Shown here piece by piece: positions 26,637-36,298 of a stretch of 64,000 bases of DNA. Position 1 is the stretch's first letter. Each line of letters begins with the position of its first letter. A program made the translations under genes and the position numbers. The DNA lies in the NCBI GenBank assembly GCA_900546065.1, contig URBK01000011.1:1-64000 (forward strand), written 5' to 3'. Source of the stretch: an uncultured Alistipes sp. (GTDB lineage: Bacteria; Bacteroidota; Bacteroidia; Bacteroidales; Rikenellaceae). Under the pieces are notes generated by a model, which saw only the letters and a list, made by a program, of their open reading frames with translations, did no database searches and was not told the origin of the DNA.

Positions 26637-27749
26637 CTACGTTTCGAAAAGGCTCTCTATCACCGCGTCCGACACAAGCATACGTTCGGTAGGTATTGAA
26701 AGTCTATCGTTTGCGTAACGCAACTCGCCGCTTGCGATCCATTTCGCAGCCTCGTGCATCATACTTTCGAAACGCGCCTTCCCGAACTGCCGCCGCACAT
26801 GGCCGCAATCTATCCCCTCGACGCATCTCAAGCCCGTCATGACATACTCGTTGTAATGGTCCTGCGGACTCAGACGCTCCGATTCGTAGTGCGGCTGCAC
26901 GATATAATCTTCGGGCCGCTGCCGCGACCACCGCCGCACCTCGCCGTTGAAGGAGTGCGCCCCGGGCCCTATGCCCAGATATTGCGCCCCGTGCCAATAG
27001 GACGAGTTGTGGCGGGCGCGGAATCCCGCACGCGCATAGTTCGACACCTCGTAGTGTTCGAATCCGGCGGCCGTAAGCGCACGCTCCACGGCCGCGTACT
27101 CCGCCTCGCTCACCGTCTCGTCCACTTCGTGCATGCGTCCGTCGGCAAGGCGGCGACCGAAGAGGGTCCCCGGTTCTATGGTCAAATGGTATGCCGAAAC
27201 ATGCTGTACGCCCAGATCGACCGTACGTTCAAGACTTCGCGTGAGTGCCTCGCCGCCGAAGCCTTCGACGCCGAAGATCAGATCCACCGTAAGGTTGCCG
27301 TAACCTGCATCCTGAAGACGGCGCACGGCCGCCACGGCCTCGGCCGCCGTATGGCGTCGGCGCATGAAGCGAAGCTTCGCATCATCGAACGACTGCACCC
27401 CGAGGCTCACGCGGTTGATATCGGTGCGCCGCAACGCCGAGACATACTCCTCCGTCACGTCGTCGGGATTGGCCTCGACGGTGATCTCCTCCACGCCGCC
27501 GCAGTCGAATAGCCCGCGCGCCTCGTCGATCAGACGCTGCAGTACGTCGGGCCGCACAAGCGACGGAGTGCCGCCGCCGAAATATATGGTACGGATCGTA
27601 TGGTCGGAGAGGAAGTCGCGCCCGCGCCGCAGCTCCGACGCCATGGCCTGCAGCGTATCATCCATGTGCCGCAGGTCGCCCGTACGGAAAAAATCGCAGT
27701 AGGCGCAGATGTTCTTGCAGAAAGGTATGTGGAAATATAACCCCGCCAT
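26637..27749 (-). CDS. hemW: Radical SAM heme chaperone HemW
   Basis: A 370-residue HemW, formerly called oxygen-independent coproporphyrinogen oxidase-like. It starts MAGLYFHIPFCKNICAYCDF, where CX3CX2C binds the iron-sulfur cluster and the residue after the third Cys is Asp-Phe, as in HemW. IRTIYFGGGTPSLV, VEANPDDVT, RVSLGVQSFDD and a C-terminal HemN domain (GLRCVEGIDC) follow. HemW inserts heme into client proteins rather than oxidising coproporphyrinogen. The longer frame from 27791 is rejected because a full promoter at 27756-27786 lies inside it; the chosen ATG is then at or next to the transcription start. Confidence 0.92.
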   Translation of the reverse strand: MAGLYFHIPFCKNICAYCDFFRTGDLRHMDDTLQAMASELRRGRDFLSDHTIRTIYFGGGTPSLVRPDVLQRLIDEARGLFDCGGVEEITVEANPDDVTEEYVSALRRTDINRVSLGVQSFDDAKLRFMRRRHTAAEAVAAVRRLQDAGYGNLTVDLIFGVEGFGGEALTRSLERTVDLGVQHVSAYHLTIEPGTLFGRRLADGRMHEVDETVSEAEYAAVERALTAAGFEHYEVSNYARAGFRARHNSSYWHGAQYLGIGPGAHSFNGEVRRWSRQRPEDYIVQPHYESERLSPQDHYNEYVMTGLRCVEGIDCGHVRRQFGKARFESMMHEAAKWIASGELRYANDRLSIPTERMLVSDAVIESLFET

Positions 27750-27755
27750 ATGCCC

Positions 27756-27786
27756 CAAAGGTACTAAATTCCCGCAGAAAAAACAA
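27756..27786 (-). promoter_or_regulatory. Promoter of hemW, predicts a near-leaderless message
   Basis: On the minus strand TTG (27784-27786), a 20 bp spacer and TACCTTTG (27756-27763). The ATG begins six bases after the box. Confidence 0.75.
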
Positions 27787-28127
27787 TCCATCGGAATATC
27801 GTCACAAAATCTTCACCCAATGGAACAGTCGGCATGCTTCGTGCAGGTTAGCGTATGGCAGCGGCCGCCGCGACAGATCGATCGGCACGGCGCGCACACC
27901 TTGCGAAAGGTCCGCCGCCCGCGCTGCGGCCGACGGGGAAGAGCGGAATTGAAATTTTTATAAAAAATATTGTTATCTTTTTCACAATTCGAATAGTTTG
28001 ACTACTTTTGTAGCGCTGAAACAAGGGTCTTTTCCGTAGGAAACATCCCTACCCGAAAGAGGTTCAGACCGTTACCCCACACAGCCAAGACAAACAGGTT
28101 AGGTTTAACTACAAAATATTTTGAGTT
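27764..28127. other. Intergenic region hemW / pckA with pckA leader
   Basis: No gene is supported between 27764 and 28127. The left part carries the hemW promoter, the middle (27830-27950) is GC-rich with nothing recognised, and 27950-28010 is AT-rich promoter DNA for pckA. The pckA leader (about 28016-28127) has a hairpin at 28024-28053 in which AGGG and TTTCC pair with GGAAA and TCCCT; it could be a regulatory leader but matches no riboswitch I recognise. Confidence 0.45.
28003..28010 (+). promoter_or_regulatory. Promoter -7 box of pckA
   Basis: TACTTTTG within AT-rich DNA; a T-rich stretch at 27978-27983 takes the -33 position. It leaves a leader of about 110 nt. Confidence 0.65.
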
Positions 28128-29738
<1,611 letters not shown>

Positions 29739-29785
29739 ATCCGAAGGGAGGAGAGCGGCAGATCCGCAACCCCGACACATAAACG

Positions 29786-29818
29786 AAAGGGTCGTCCATT
29801 TCAGGACGGCCCTTTTTT
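29786..29818 (+). terminator. Terminator of pckA
   Basis: AAAGGGTCGTCC pairs with GGACGGCCCTTT (one G-U pair) around ATTTCA, followed by a T run. Confidence 0.85.
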
Positions 29819-29873
29819 CATTCGGCCCACCCGCACGCATCCACTCAGACGCAGAAACATCAGTCCGCACGGC

Positions 29874-29909
29874 AAAAAAAACGGCCGGCGGCTCTGTCGG
29901 CCGCCAGCC
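29874..29909 (-). terminator. Terminator of the GH20 gene
   Basis: On the minus strand a GGCGGC / GCCGCC stem with flanking GGC / GCC pairs is followed by eight T. It lies 24 nt after the GH20 stop. Confidence 0.75.
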
Positions 29910-29932
29910 TTAAATACCATACGCCGTAGACG

Positions 29933-31909
29933 CTACTCCGCGCCGTTCAGGTCATACACCTTTAGGTTAGAGACCTTGCTGCGGAAACTGCCGGCCTTCT
30001 CAAGCGGAAATACCAGCGTACGCACATACCGCATCTTGCTCTTGCCCTCGTTGAAATAACGCGTCTGGATATTCATCTCCTCCTTCAGTTCTCCGTTCAC
30101 ATAGAGACGGGTCGAACGGTTGTCGCCCTCGATGGCTATATTGGCCTTTTCGCCCTCACGCACACGGTACGAGAAGGTATTGAGGTAACCGTCGCGCGAG
30201 AACCCCATCATGCCCCGTACCGGGTCCGAAAGATAGAACACCGCATCGGGCGACGAGAAGAGAGCCGTCCCGCGCTCCTCGTCCGCACCCACGATGTCGA
30301 ACTCCACGCGATAGCCGTACCCTATCTCGCGGTGGGGCGTCCCGCTGCCGGCATCTACCGCCGCCTGCGAGTATACCAGACCTCCGCCGCGGCCTATACG
30401 GCCAGCCTGATTTACACCCGGCGCCTCGCTCAATGCCTTGCGCCGCACGTCGAACTCGTCGTACGGCGTCGTCACCGTTGCTCCGGTCCACATCTTCACA
30501 GCGAGCGTCTGCACACCGGGGAACAGACGGTCGTGAATATCCTTCGTTGATATACCGTTGCCCACATGGTCGTTCCATACGGCGAACATGCCGCCGAGAA
30601 TGGCGGGGTCACGCTCTTCGAAGACCTCGGCGCCGACATGCGCCGGCGTCCACTTGTCGTAGAGCATGCGGCAATTGAGATAGTCGTAATAGTAGCCTGC
30701 CGCGGGTACTATATAAAGGTACCCGTCGGGGATGCTGATGAGCTTGTAGCCCTGACGCACCATCTCGCGCGGATCGGCATAACCGTTGTACCATGCGTTC
30801 ATCACCACATTCTCCGACTTGACGGGCGTCTCGCCCGCCGCATGCGTCAACGCACCCCACACGCACGCCTGCTTGCCGTAGCTCTCCACAAGGCGTATGT
30901 ACCGGTCGGTGAACTCGCGGAACTTCTCGACCACGGCCTTGTCCTTGTTCGAGTACTCGTCGGTGCCGATATGCACGCGCGGCCCGCGGAAGACGGGGTT
31001 GTCACCCGAAAGGTACTCCTTGAAGAGGCCGTCGAGAAATTCGTAGGTAGCCGGATTGAACAGGTCGAGATGGTCCATACCGTACTCCTTGCTGCCCAAC
31101 TGCGGGTCGTAATGGCTGAAGGCCAGCGTATGTGCCGGCGCGTCAATCTCGGGTATGATCTCCACGAACCGCTCCTCGGCCAGTTTCTGCAAATCGATGA
31201 ACTCGCGCTTGGAGTAGCTGCCGTCGCGCGCCGTAAGGTCGGGATATATCTCCGACTCGAGGCGGAAGGCGGCATAGGTCTTGTTCCAGTCATCCTCGAA
31301 ATACTGTTTGAAGCCGTTGTCGTTAAGATGTATCTGCAGGGTGTTCATCTTGTAGTAGGCCAATATCTTAACGTAGTCCTGCAGGAAATGCAGGGGGATG
31401 AACTTGCGGCCGCAGTCGATCATAAGGCCGCGCACGGCATAGTCGGGCCAGTCGCGCACCTCGCCGCACGGCAGCGAGCGATCGTCGCTCTGCTCGGCCA
31501 TCTGCAGCAGCGTGCGCGTCGCCCAATATACCCCTTTTGCCGTGGGGGCCTTCACATCGACACGCTTGCCGGATATGGCCACTGCATATCCCTCATCCCC
31601 GAGTTCCTTGTCGGCCTTGACGGCCAGCGATACGTCACCGCGGCCGCCGCGGCCTGCTGCAATTGCGGGACGGAAGCCGAACATCTCGGCGCAGTCGTCG
31701 GCCAGCATCCGCGCCACCCGTTCGAGCGTCTCGTCGCCCGAGGGGTAAACGATGCGCGTATCCTCCGTAGGGACGAAACGTCCTTCGCCGCCATGCCACG
31801 ACTTGAGTTCCGGTATTACGAAAGGTCGGGGGTTCTCTGCGGCAGACGCCGCGGCTATGCCCGCACTCCACACCGAGGCGAGCATAAGAATCTTAAGCAG
31901 AAGTCTCAT
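29933..31909 (-). CDS. Exported GH20 beta-N-acetylhexosaminidase
   Basis: A 658-residue secreted glycosidase with a signal peptide (MRLLLKILMLASVWSAGIAAASA). Residues about 30-135 are the GH20b domain, with the LADDC...G.RPAI motif. The catalytic barrel runs from about 145 to 480: VRGLMIDCGRKFIPL, MNTLQIHLNDN, EIIPEIDAPAH and HIGTDEYSN, where the Asp-Glu pair is the catalytic dyad of substrate-assisted hydrolysis. A C-terminal beta-sandwich (about 510-658) looks like a laminin-G or concanavalin module. Substrates are terminal GlcNAc or GalNAc residues, for example on host mucin or N-glycans. The gene stands alone rather than in a polysaccharide utilisation locus. A TAATTTTG box (31972-31979) supports the start. 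Confidence 0.93.
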   Translation of the reverse strand: MRLLLKILMLASVWSAGIAAASAAENPRPFVIPELKSWHGGEGRFVPTEDTRIVYPSGDETLERVARMLADDCAEMFGFRPAIAAGRGGRGDVSLAVKADKELGDEGYAVAISGKRVDVKAPTAKGVYWATRTLLQMAEQSDDRSLPCGEVRDWPDYAVRGLMIDCGRKFIPLHFLQDYVKILAYYKMNTLQIHLNDNGFKQYFEDDWNKTYAAFRLESEIYPDLTARDGSYSKREFIDLQKLAEERFVEIIPEIDAPAHTLAFSHYDPQLGSKEYGMDHLDLFNPATYEFLDGLFKEYLSGDNPVFRGPRVHIGTDEYSNKDKAVVEKFREFTDRYIRLVESYGKQACVWGALTHAAGETPVKSENVVMNAWYNGYADPREMVRQGYKLISIPDGYLYIVPAAGYYYDYLNCRMLYDKWTPAHVGAEVFEERDPAILGGMFAVWNDHVGNGISTKDIHDRLFPGVQTLAVKMWTGATVTTPYDEFDVRRKALSEAPGVNQAGRIGRGGGLVYSQAAVDAGSGTPHREIGYGYRVEFDIVGADEERGTALFSSPDAVFYLSDPVRGMMGFSRDGYLNTFSYRVREGEKANIAIEGDNRSTRLYVNGELKEEMNIQTRYFNEGKSKMRYVRTLVFPLEKAGSFRSKVSNLKVYDLNGAE

Positions 31910-31971
31910 GTTTATAAAATTTTCATTCGGGTCAGCAAGGCTGCGCAGCCTCAAGGTCGCCGCGCCACTTG

Positions 31972-31979
31972 CAAAATTA
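31972..31979 (-). promoter_or_regulatory. Promoter -7 box of the GH20 gene
   Basis: TAATTTTG on the minus strand followed by C, about 62 nt before the ATG. No -33 element is clear. Confidence 0.5.
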
Positions 31980-32090
31980 GCAAATTTTCAGACATCACGC
32001 ACCCGATATGCGGATTTTACCCGAACCGTCCGTCGGCAGGCAGTGAATCGCGGACTACGGAGACCGCACACCGATAAATGGCCAAAAGTC

Positions 32091-32121
32091 TTGCAGGGCC
32101 GCCGCGGGAGTGTTATCTTTG
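32091..32121 (+). promoter_or_regulatory. Promoter of prfC
   Basis: TTG (32091-32093), a 20 bp spacer and TATCTTTG (32114-32121), 25 nt before the ATG. Confidence 0.8.
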
Positions 32122-32146
32122 CAGGCGAAATAAAATCACGTAAATC

Positions 32147-33730
32147 ATGGCGTTGATCGACGAAATAACCAAACGCAGAACCTTTGCAATCATATCGCAC
32201 CCCGATGCGGGAAAGACTACCCTTACCGAGAAACTGCTCCTCTTCGGCGGGGCCATACATGTGGCCGGAGCCGTCAAGAGCAACAAGATAAAGAAGGGCG
32301 CCACGTCCGATTTCATGGAGATCGAGCGCCAGCGCGGCATCTCGGTCGCAACGTCGGTCATGGGTTTCAACTACAAGGATGTCAAGATCAACATCCTCGA
32401 CACCCCGGGCCATGAGGATTTCGCCGAGGATACCTACCGCACGCTCACGGCCGTCGATTCGGTCATCATAGTAATAGACGGCGCGAAGGGTGTCGAGACG
32501 CAGACGCGCAAGCTGATGAACGTATGCCGCATGCGCAACACCCCAGTCATGGTCTTCATCAACAAGCTCGACCGCCCGTGCAAGGATCCGTTCGACCTGC
32601 TGGACGAGGTTGAGCGCGAGCTTAAGATCAAGGTGCGGCCGCTGGCATTCCCCATATCGAGCGGCGAGACCTTCCGCGGCGTATACAACATCTACGAACA
32701 CAATCTCTCGCTCTTCACGAGCGACGAGCGGCAGACGGCCGACGCCTCGACCGTGGAGTTCGACGACATCTCGTCGCCCGAGCTCGACTCATACATCACG
32801 CCGCGCTTTGCCGCGCAGCTGCGCGAGAACCTCGAACTTGTGGAGGGAGTCTACGACCCCTTCGACCGCGACGCCTACCTGCGCGGGGAGGTTGCGCCCG
32901 TATTCTTCGGATCGGCCGTCAACAACTTCGGCGTGCGCGAGCTTCTCGAGTGCTTCATACGCATAGCCCCCTCGCCGCGCCCCTCGACCACGGAGACACG
33001 TACGGTCTATCCCGACGAGCCCAAGATGACGGGCTTCGTCTTCAAGATACACGCCAACATGGACCCGAACCACCGCGACCGCATCGCCTTCCTGAAGATA
33101 TGTTCGGGCACCTTCGAGCGCAACAAGAACTACCTGCACGTACGCAGCGGAAAGCAGATGAAGTTCTCGTCGCCCACGGCCTTCATGGCCGAGAAGAAGT
33201 CTGTGATCGACTTCGCTTATCCGGGCGACATCGTCGGCCTGCACGATACGGGCACATTCAAGATCGGCGACACCTTCACCGAGGGCGAGAAACTCAAGTT
33301 CACGGGCATACCGTCATTCTCACCCGAGCTGTTCCGATATATCGAGAATGCCGACCCGATGAAGTTCAAGCAGCTGGCCAAGGGCATCGACCAACTTATG
33401 GACGAGGGCGTGGCGCAGTTGTTCACCTCAAGCCTTAACGGCCGCAAGATCATCGGCACCGTGGGCGCGCTGCAGTTCGAGGTCATACAGTACCGTCTGG
33501 AGCATGAGTACGGCGCCTCGTGCCGCTGGGAGCCAATATCGATACACAAGGCGTGCTGGATCGAGAGCGACAATGCCGAGCAGCTGGCCGACTTCAAACG
33601 GCGCAAGCACGCGAACATGGCCGTCGACAAACATGGCCGCGACGTATTCCTCGCCGACACGAGCTACGCACTGGCCCTCGCACAGGAGAACTTCAAGGAT
33701 ATCCGATTCCACTTTACGTCGGAATTCTAA
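32147..33730 (+). CDS. prfC: Peptide chain release factor 3
   Basis: A 527-residue translational GTPase that removes RF1 or RF2 from the ribosome after peptide release. G-domain motifs are [15 protein letters not shown] (P-loop, residues about 17-31), the switch region [27 protein letters not shown] (G3) and INKLDRP (G4). The RF3-specific C-terminal part follows ([38 protein letters not shown]). Length is normal. RF3 is easily confused with EF-G, but the SHPDAGKTT loop and C-terminus are specific. It is monocistronic with its own promoter and terminator. Confidence 0.96.
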   Translation: MALIDEITKRRTFAIISHPDAGKTTLTEKLLLFGGAIHVAGAVKSNKIKKGATSDFMEIERQRGISVATSVMGFNYKDVKINILDTPGHEDFAEDTYRTLTAVDSVIIVIDGAKGVETQTRKLMNVCRMRNTPVMVFINKLDRPCKDPFDLLDEVERELKIKVRPLAFPISSGETFRGVYNIYEHNLSLFTSDERQTADASTVEFDDISSPELDSYITPRFAAQLRENLELVEGVYDPFDRDAYLRGEVAPVFFGSAVNNFGVRELLECFIRIAPSPRPSTTETRTVYPDEPKMTGFVFKIHANMDPNHRDRIAFLKICSGTFERNKNYLHVRSGKQMKFSSPTAFMAEKKSVIDFAYPGDIVGLHDTGTFKIGDTFTEGEKLKFTGIPSFSPELFRYIENADPMKFKQLAKGIDQLMDEGVAQLFTSSLNGRKIIGTVGALQFEVIQYRLEHEYGASCRWEPISIHKACWIESDNAEQLADFKRRKHANMAVDKHGRDVFLADTSYALALAQENFKDIRFHFTSEF

Positions 33731-33757
33731 TCCACGCACAAGCGCCACGATCCATAC

Positions 33758-33791
33758 AAAGAGCCGCCCTCACAATAGGGGCGGCTCTTTT
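33758..33791 (+). terminator. Terminator of prfC
   Basis: AAAGAGCCGCCC and its exact reverse complement around a 9-nt loop, followed by TTTTCG. Confidence 0.85.
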
Positions 33792-33864
33792 CGTACACAC
33801 ACCTTATATTATATAAGATGTGCAACAGTCGCCTTAATCATTTAATAAAAAAATCACAAGAATA

Positions 33865-33895
33865 TTTGCACATACGAAAAAAAACATTAACTTGC
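33865..33895 (+). promoter_or_regulatory. Possible promoter of exported unknown protein
   Basis: TTTG (33865-33868), a 19 bp spacer and TAACTTGC (33888-33895), which lacks one T of the consensus. The region 33840-33970 is strikingly AT-rich. An imperfect palindrome at 33795-33822 (TTATAT / ATATAA core) lies upstream and could be an operator. Confidence 0.45.
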
Positions 33896-33971
33896 CGACA
33901 CTTAAGCGAAAAGCACAAAAAGTCAAAGAACAGACCGCATATTGCGCTATCAACCTTCAAACCATACAGCC

Positions 33972-34856
33972 ATGAAAAAGAGACTCAGCTTCACCATTGC
34001 CACAGTCGTTGCAGCCATGGCCGCGACGATATCCACGGCATCAGCATCTCAGACTGAGGCCGCGACCGACACCAACCTTCAGCCCGCATGGGAGGAGCAA
34101 CTCCAAAACGGCATGGAGATCGGCCAAGAGACCGACCGCAGGCTCAAACTCGTCGGATATGAATATCTCGGGCGTATCGGATCGGTACAGGAGGCCCAAG
34201 AGCTGGTCGACGAGATATTCGCCGACGAGAGCTACACGGTCTACACCGACATCTATGCCGACGGCCACCGCGACTATGACTTCCAGACGTGGGGCTCGCT
34301 GCGCAAGGATTACGAATATTGCGGCATGGCCGTGCGCGACCAGATACGTCACGTCATTGCCACGCAGCCCACGGACGTGATCCGGCTCACATGGAGCCAC
34401 AACGGCAATACCTACACGACAAAGGCCCTCGCTTCGCCCGACGAGGGGATCATCTATGACAACGTGGCCACCTATGCCGTACAAGATGTCTATATCGTAG
34501 ATGAGGATAGCACCAACAGCGGAGAACGCGGATTCAAAAAGGAGGTACGCTCGGTCAACGTCATCGACCTGCCGCTTTGGGAGGCCGATCTTGCCGCCAG
34601 ATCGACATTCGACACCGAGGGCATCCTGCGCGACCGCCGCAGCCATTGCGACATCTATAACAGCAAGGGCTGGGAGTGCTCGGCCGCGGTTTATTTCAAC
34701 CTCGACAAATGTAAAATCAACGAGTCGAAGTACAACGAGATTTTGTGGGAATACGGCGGCACGGATAATCGCGGCGCACAGTATGTCACCACGAGCGACG
34801 GTTATCCTATGGGCAGCAGCCGCGCGTCAGGCTCGGTAGTTCACGGACGGGAATAG
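33972..34856 (+). CDS. Exported protein of unknown function
   Basis: A 294-residue protein with a signal peptide (MKKRLSFTIATVVAAMAATISTASA). No named domain is recognised. Residues about 60-170 alternate charged helices and strands (ELVDEIFADESYTVYTDIYADGHRDYDF, RDQIRHVIATQPTDVIRLTW). The C-terminal part is polar, with three Cys and a glycine-rich end. The start MKKRLSF is preferred over an in-frame ATG ten codons earlier because it opens a proper signal peptide. It lies alone between the prfC terminator and its own terminator at 34880-34917. Confidence 0.7.
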   Translation: MKKRLSFTIATVVAAMAATISTASASQTEAATDTNLQPAWEEQLQNGMEIGQETDRRLKLVGYEYLGRIGSVQEAQELVDEIFADESYTVYTDIYADGHRDYDFQTWGSLRKDYEYCGMAVRDQIRHVIATQPTDVIRLTWSHNGNTYTTKALASPDEGIIYDNVATYAVQDVYIVDEDSTNSGERGFKKEVRSVNVIDLPLWEADLAARSTFDTEGILRDRRSHCDIYNSKGWECSAAVYFNLDKCKINESKYNEILWEYGGTDNRGAQYVTTSDGYPMGSSRASGSVVHGRE

Positions 34857-34879
34857 TTCACGACACGCAGCCACCCTCC

Positions 34880-34917
34880 GGCGGCGGACCCTCCTGCGGG
34901 TCCGCCGCCCGTTTTTT
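34880..34917 (+). terminator. Terminator of exported unknown protein
   Basis: GGCGGCGGACCC and its exact reverse complement around TCCTGC, followed by CG and six T. Confidence 0.88.
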
Positions 34918-35028
34918 ATACCCTTTGCTCCGAAACATATCGGCCTAAGCAACAGAGAAATAAACCACACCCACACGGCAGAGACGATGCAAAAGTAGAT
35001 GAACAGCGTGAAAAATTTGTCTTGAATA

Positions 35029-35060
35029 TTTGTCAAAATGTAAATTTTACTTTACATTTG
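35029..35060 (+). promoter_or_regulatory. Promoter of the membrane/Xre operon
   Basis: TTTG (35029-35032), a 20 bp spacer and TACATTTG (35053-35060): a perfect consensus promoter. A palindrome (35036-35059) fills the spacer and covers the -7 box. Confidence 0.8.
35036..35059. promoter_or_regulatory. Palindromic operator, likely site of the Xre repressor
   Basis: AAATGTAAA (35036-35044) and its exact inverse TTTACATTT (35051-35059) are separated by six bases. A dimer bound here would block RNA polymerase at both spacer and -7 box. The small Xre protein encoded at the end of the operon is the natural candidate, giving autoregulation; this is inferred from position. Confidence 0.6.
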
Positions 35061-35111
35061 CATTGTATTCGAATACGTACACAGTAAATGAACCGCAAAA
35101 AACAAACGACA

Positions 35112-35558
35112 ATGAAACGATTTCTCTTGCCGCACGCCTTCCAGACCGCAGGTTGGCTGCTGCTGCTCGCCTCGCTTGTGGCGGCGGCCGCGGCGCTGAT
35201 ATTCGACATCCCCGCAGGCGCCCTGCCCGACGGTGCGGCCACGGCAGACGCCGCAAAGGCGCAGCCCCTCACACGGGTGATCCTCGCCGCAGTGTATCTC
35301 TCACTCCTGCTCATCGCCTGTTCGCGCGAGAAGGTCGAAGACGAGATGGTCTCGGACATGCGCCGGCGAGCTATTGCGGCAGTAGCATACGCTGCCTTTG
35401 CGCTCTTCACGGCAATAACCATCGTATCCACCCTTACGGGCGCAGACCTGTACAATGGACTCGCCCTCTTTCTCTCATCGCCCACACTCCTCTTCTGGGC
35501 CTACGAGGCCGTATTCCGCATAAGCATTGCACGCAACCGTAAACGCACATCATTATGA
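35112..35558 (+). CDS. Four-helix membrane protein, first paralogue of Xre-linked pair
   Basis: A 148-residue integral membrane protein of unknown function with four predicted transmembrane segments: AGWLLLLASLVAAAAALIF, VILAAVYLSLLLIAC, AVAYAAFALFTAITIV and the segment near the C-terminus. Between helices two and three is the motif IACSREKVEDEM, facing the cytoplasm by the positive-inside rule. The same motif (IACSRERIEDEM) and the same LLPHAF opening occur in the next gene, so the two are paralogues. An ATG at 35088 is possible, but the paralogue starts MKR as this one does at 35112. The stop overlaps the next start (ATGA). Confidence 0.75.
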   Translation: MKRFLLPHAFQTAGWLLLLASLVAAAAALIFDIPAGALPDGAATADAAKAQPLTRVILAAVYLSLLLIACSREKVEDEMVSDMRRRAIAAVAYAAFALFTAITIVSTLTGADLYNGLALFLSSPTLLFWAYEAVFRISIARNRKRTSL

Positions 35559-36022
35559 AACGTCTGATTCTTCTTCCGCATGCGTTCCGCCGCATCGGCG
35601 TGGCCGTATTTGCAATAGGCGCCATAGTAGGTGCACTCATGACACCCGACGGATATGACGGCTGGCCGTCATTCCTGCTGCCCGCGGACAAGGAGTCGCC
35701 GCTGTTCGCAGCACTCGTATCCAACGGCATGACACATCTGCTGAACAACATAGCCATCATAGGTCTCTGCGTCGGTTCCATATTCATAGCCTGCTCGCGC
35801 GAGCGTATCGAGGACGAGATGACGGGCGCCGTGCGGCTCAACGCCCTGCTCACGGCCCTCTACATCAACACGGCCATAACAGTCGCGGCCGCCCTCGTGC
35901 TATACGACTTCACGTTCATCTACTTCATGATATGGAACATGATAACCACCCCGCTGCTCTTCATGCTCATCTTCCGGTGGCGCATGTGGCGGATAAACCG
36001 CACCACAGACAATGAAGAATAG
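35555..36022 (+). CDS. Four-helix membrane protein, second paralogue of Xre-linked pair
   Basis: A 155-residue membrane protein, paralogous to its upstream neighbour: MKRLILLPHAF at the start, four hydrophobic segments, and the loop motif IACSRERIEDEM after the second. The N-terminal periplasmic loop (TPDGYDGWPSFLLPADKES) differs from that of its partner, so the two may sense different things or form a heterodimer. It overlaps the gene before by 4 nt and the Xre gene after by 11 nt, so translation is tightly coupled across all three. Membrane proteins with an SREKVEDE-type loop next to a small helix-turn-helix gene occur in other Bacteroidota, but no function is known to me. Confidence 0.75.
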   Translation: MKRLILLPHAFRRIGVAVFAIGAIVGALMTPDGYDGWPSFLLPADKESPLFAALVSNGMTHLLNNIAIIGLCVGSIFIACSRERIEDEMTGAVRLNALLTALYINTAITVAAALVLYDFTFIYFMIWNMITTPLLFMLIFRWRMWRINRTTDNEE

Positions 36023-36212
36023 GATCCGCGTGGCGCGCGCCGAGGTGCGCATGACCCAACAGCGTCTGGCTGACGAGGCGGGCGTCAGCCGCCAGACCAT
36101 AAACGCCATCGAGAGCGGCCGGTTCGTACCCTCGACAGTATTGGCGCTCAAGATCGCCCGCATATTCTCACGCCCCTTCGAGGAGCTCTTCCAACTCGAC
36201 GACGAGGACTGA
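36012..36212 (+). CDS. Small Xre-family helix-turn-helix regulator
   Basis: A 66-residue protein that is little more than one Xre/Cro DNA-binding domain: ARAEVRMTQQRLADEAGVSRQTINAIESGRFVPSTVLALKIARIF. Helix two is QQRLADEAG and the recognition helix SRQTINAIE. No sensing domain is present, so a signal would have to come from a partner, plausibly the two co-encoded membrane proteins. The palindrome at 35036-35059 over the operon promoter is its likely target. It resembles the YozG type of tiny regulator. A terminator follows at 36243-36277. Confidence 0.88.
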   Translation: MKNRIRVARAEVRMTQQRLADEAGVSRQTINAIESGRFVPSTVLALKIARIFSRPFEELFQLDDED

Positions 36213-36242
36213 CCCCGATAACCCCAACCCAACCATAAGCGA

Positions 36243-36277
36243 AACGCGCGGCCATCTGTATGACGGTCGCGCGTTTT
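36243..36277 (+). terminator. Terminator of the membrane/Xre operon
   Basis: AACGCGCGGCC pairs with GGTCGCGCGTT (one G-U pair) around an 11-nt loop and is followed by TT. Confidence 0.75.
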
Positions 36278-36298
36278 ATAGTGTGTATAATCAACGCT

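Noticed and set aside
27709..27963. An 84-codon plus-strand frame between hemW and pckA
   Set aside because: It overlaps the start of hemW in antisense, has no promoter and shows no known domain.
34827..35036. A 69-codon minus-strand frame with a hydrophobic N-terminus
   Set aside because: It overlaps the terminator at 34880-34917 and the end of a real gene, and its second half is the reversed GC-rich hairpin. The TACTTTTG box at 34990-34997 is downstream of its start.
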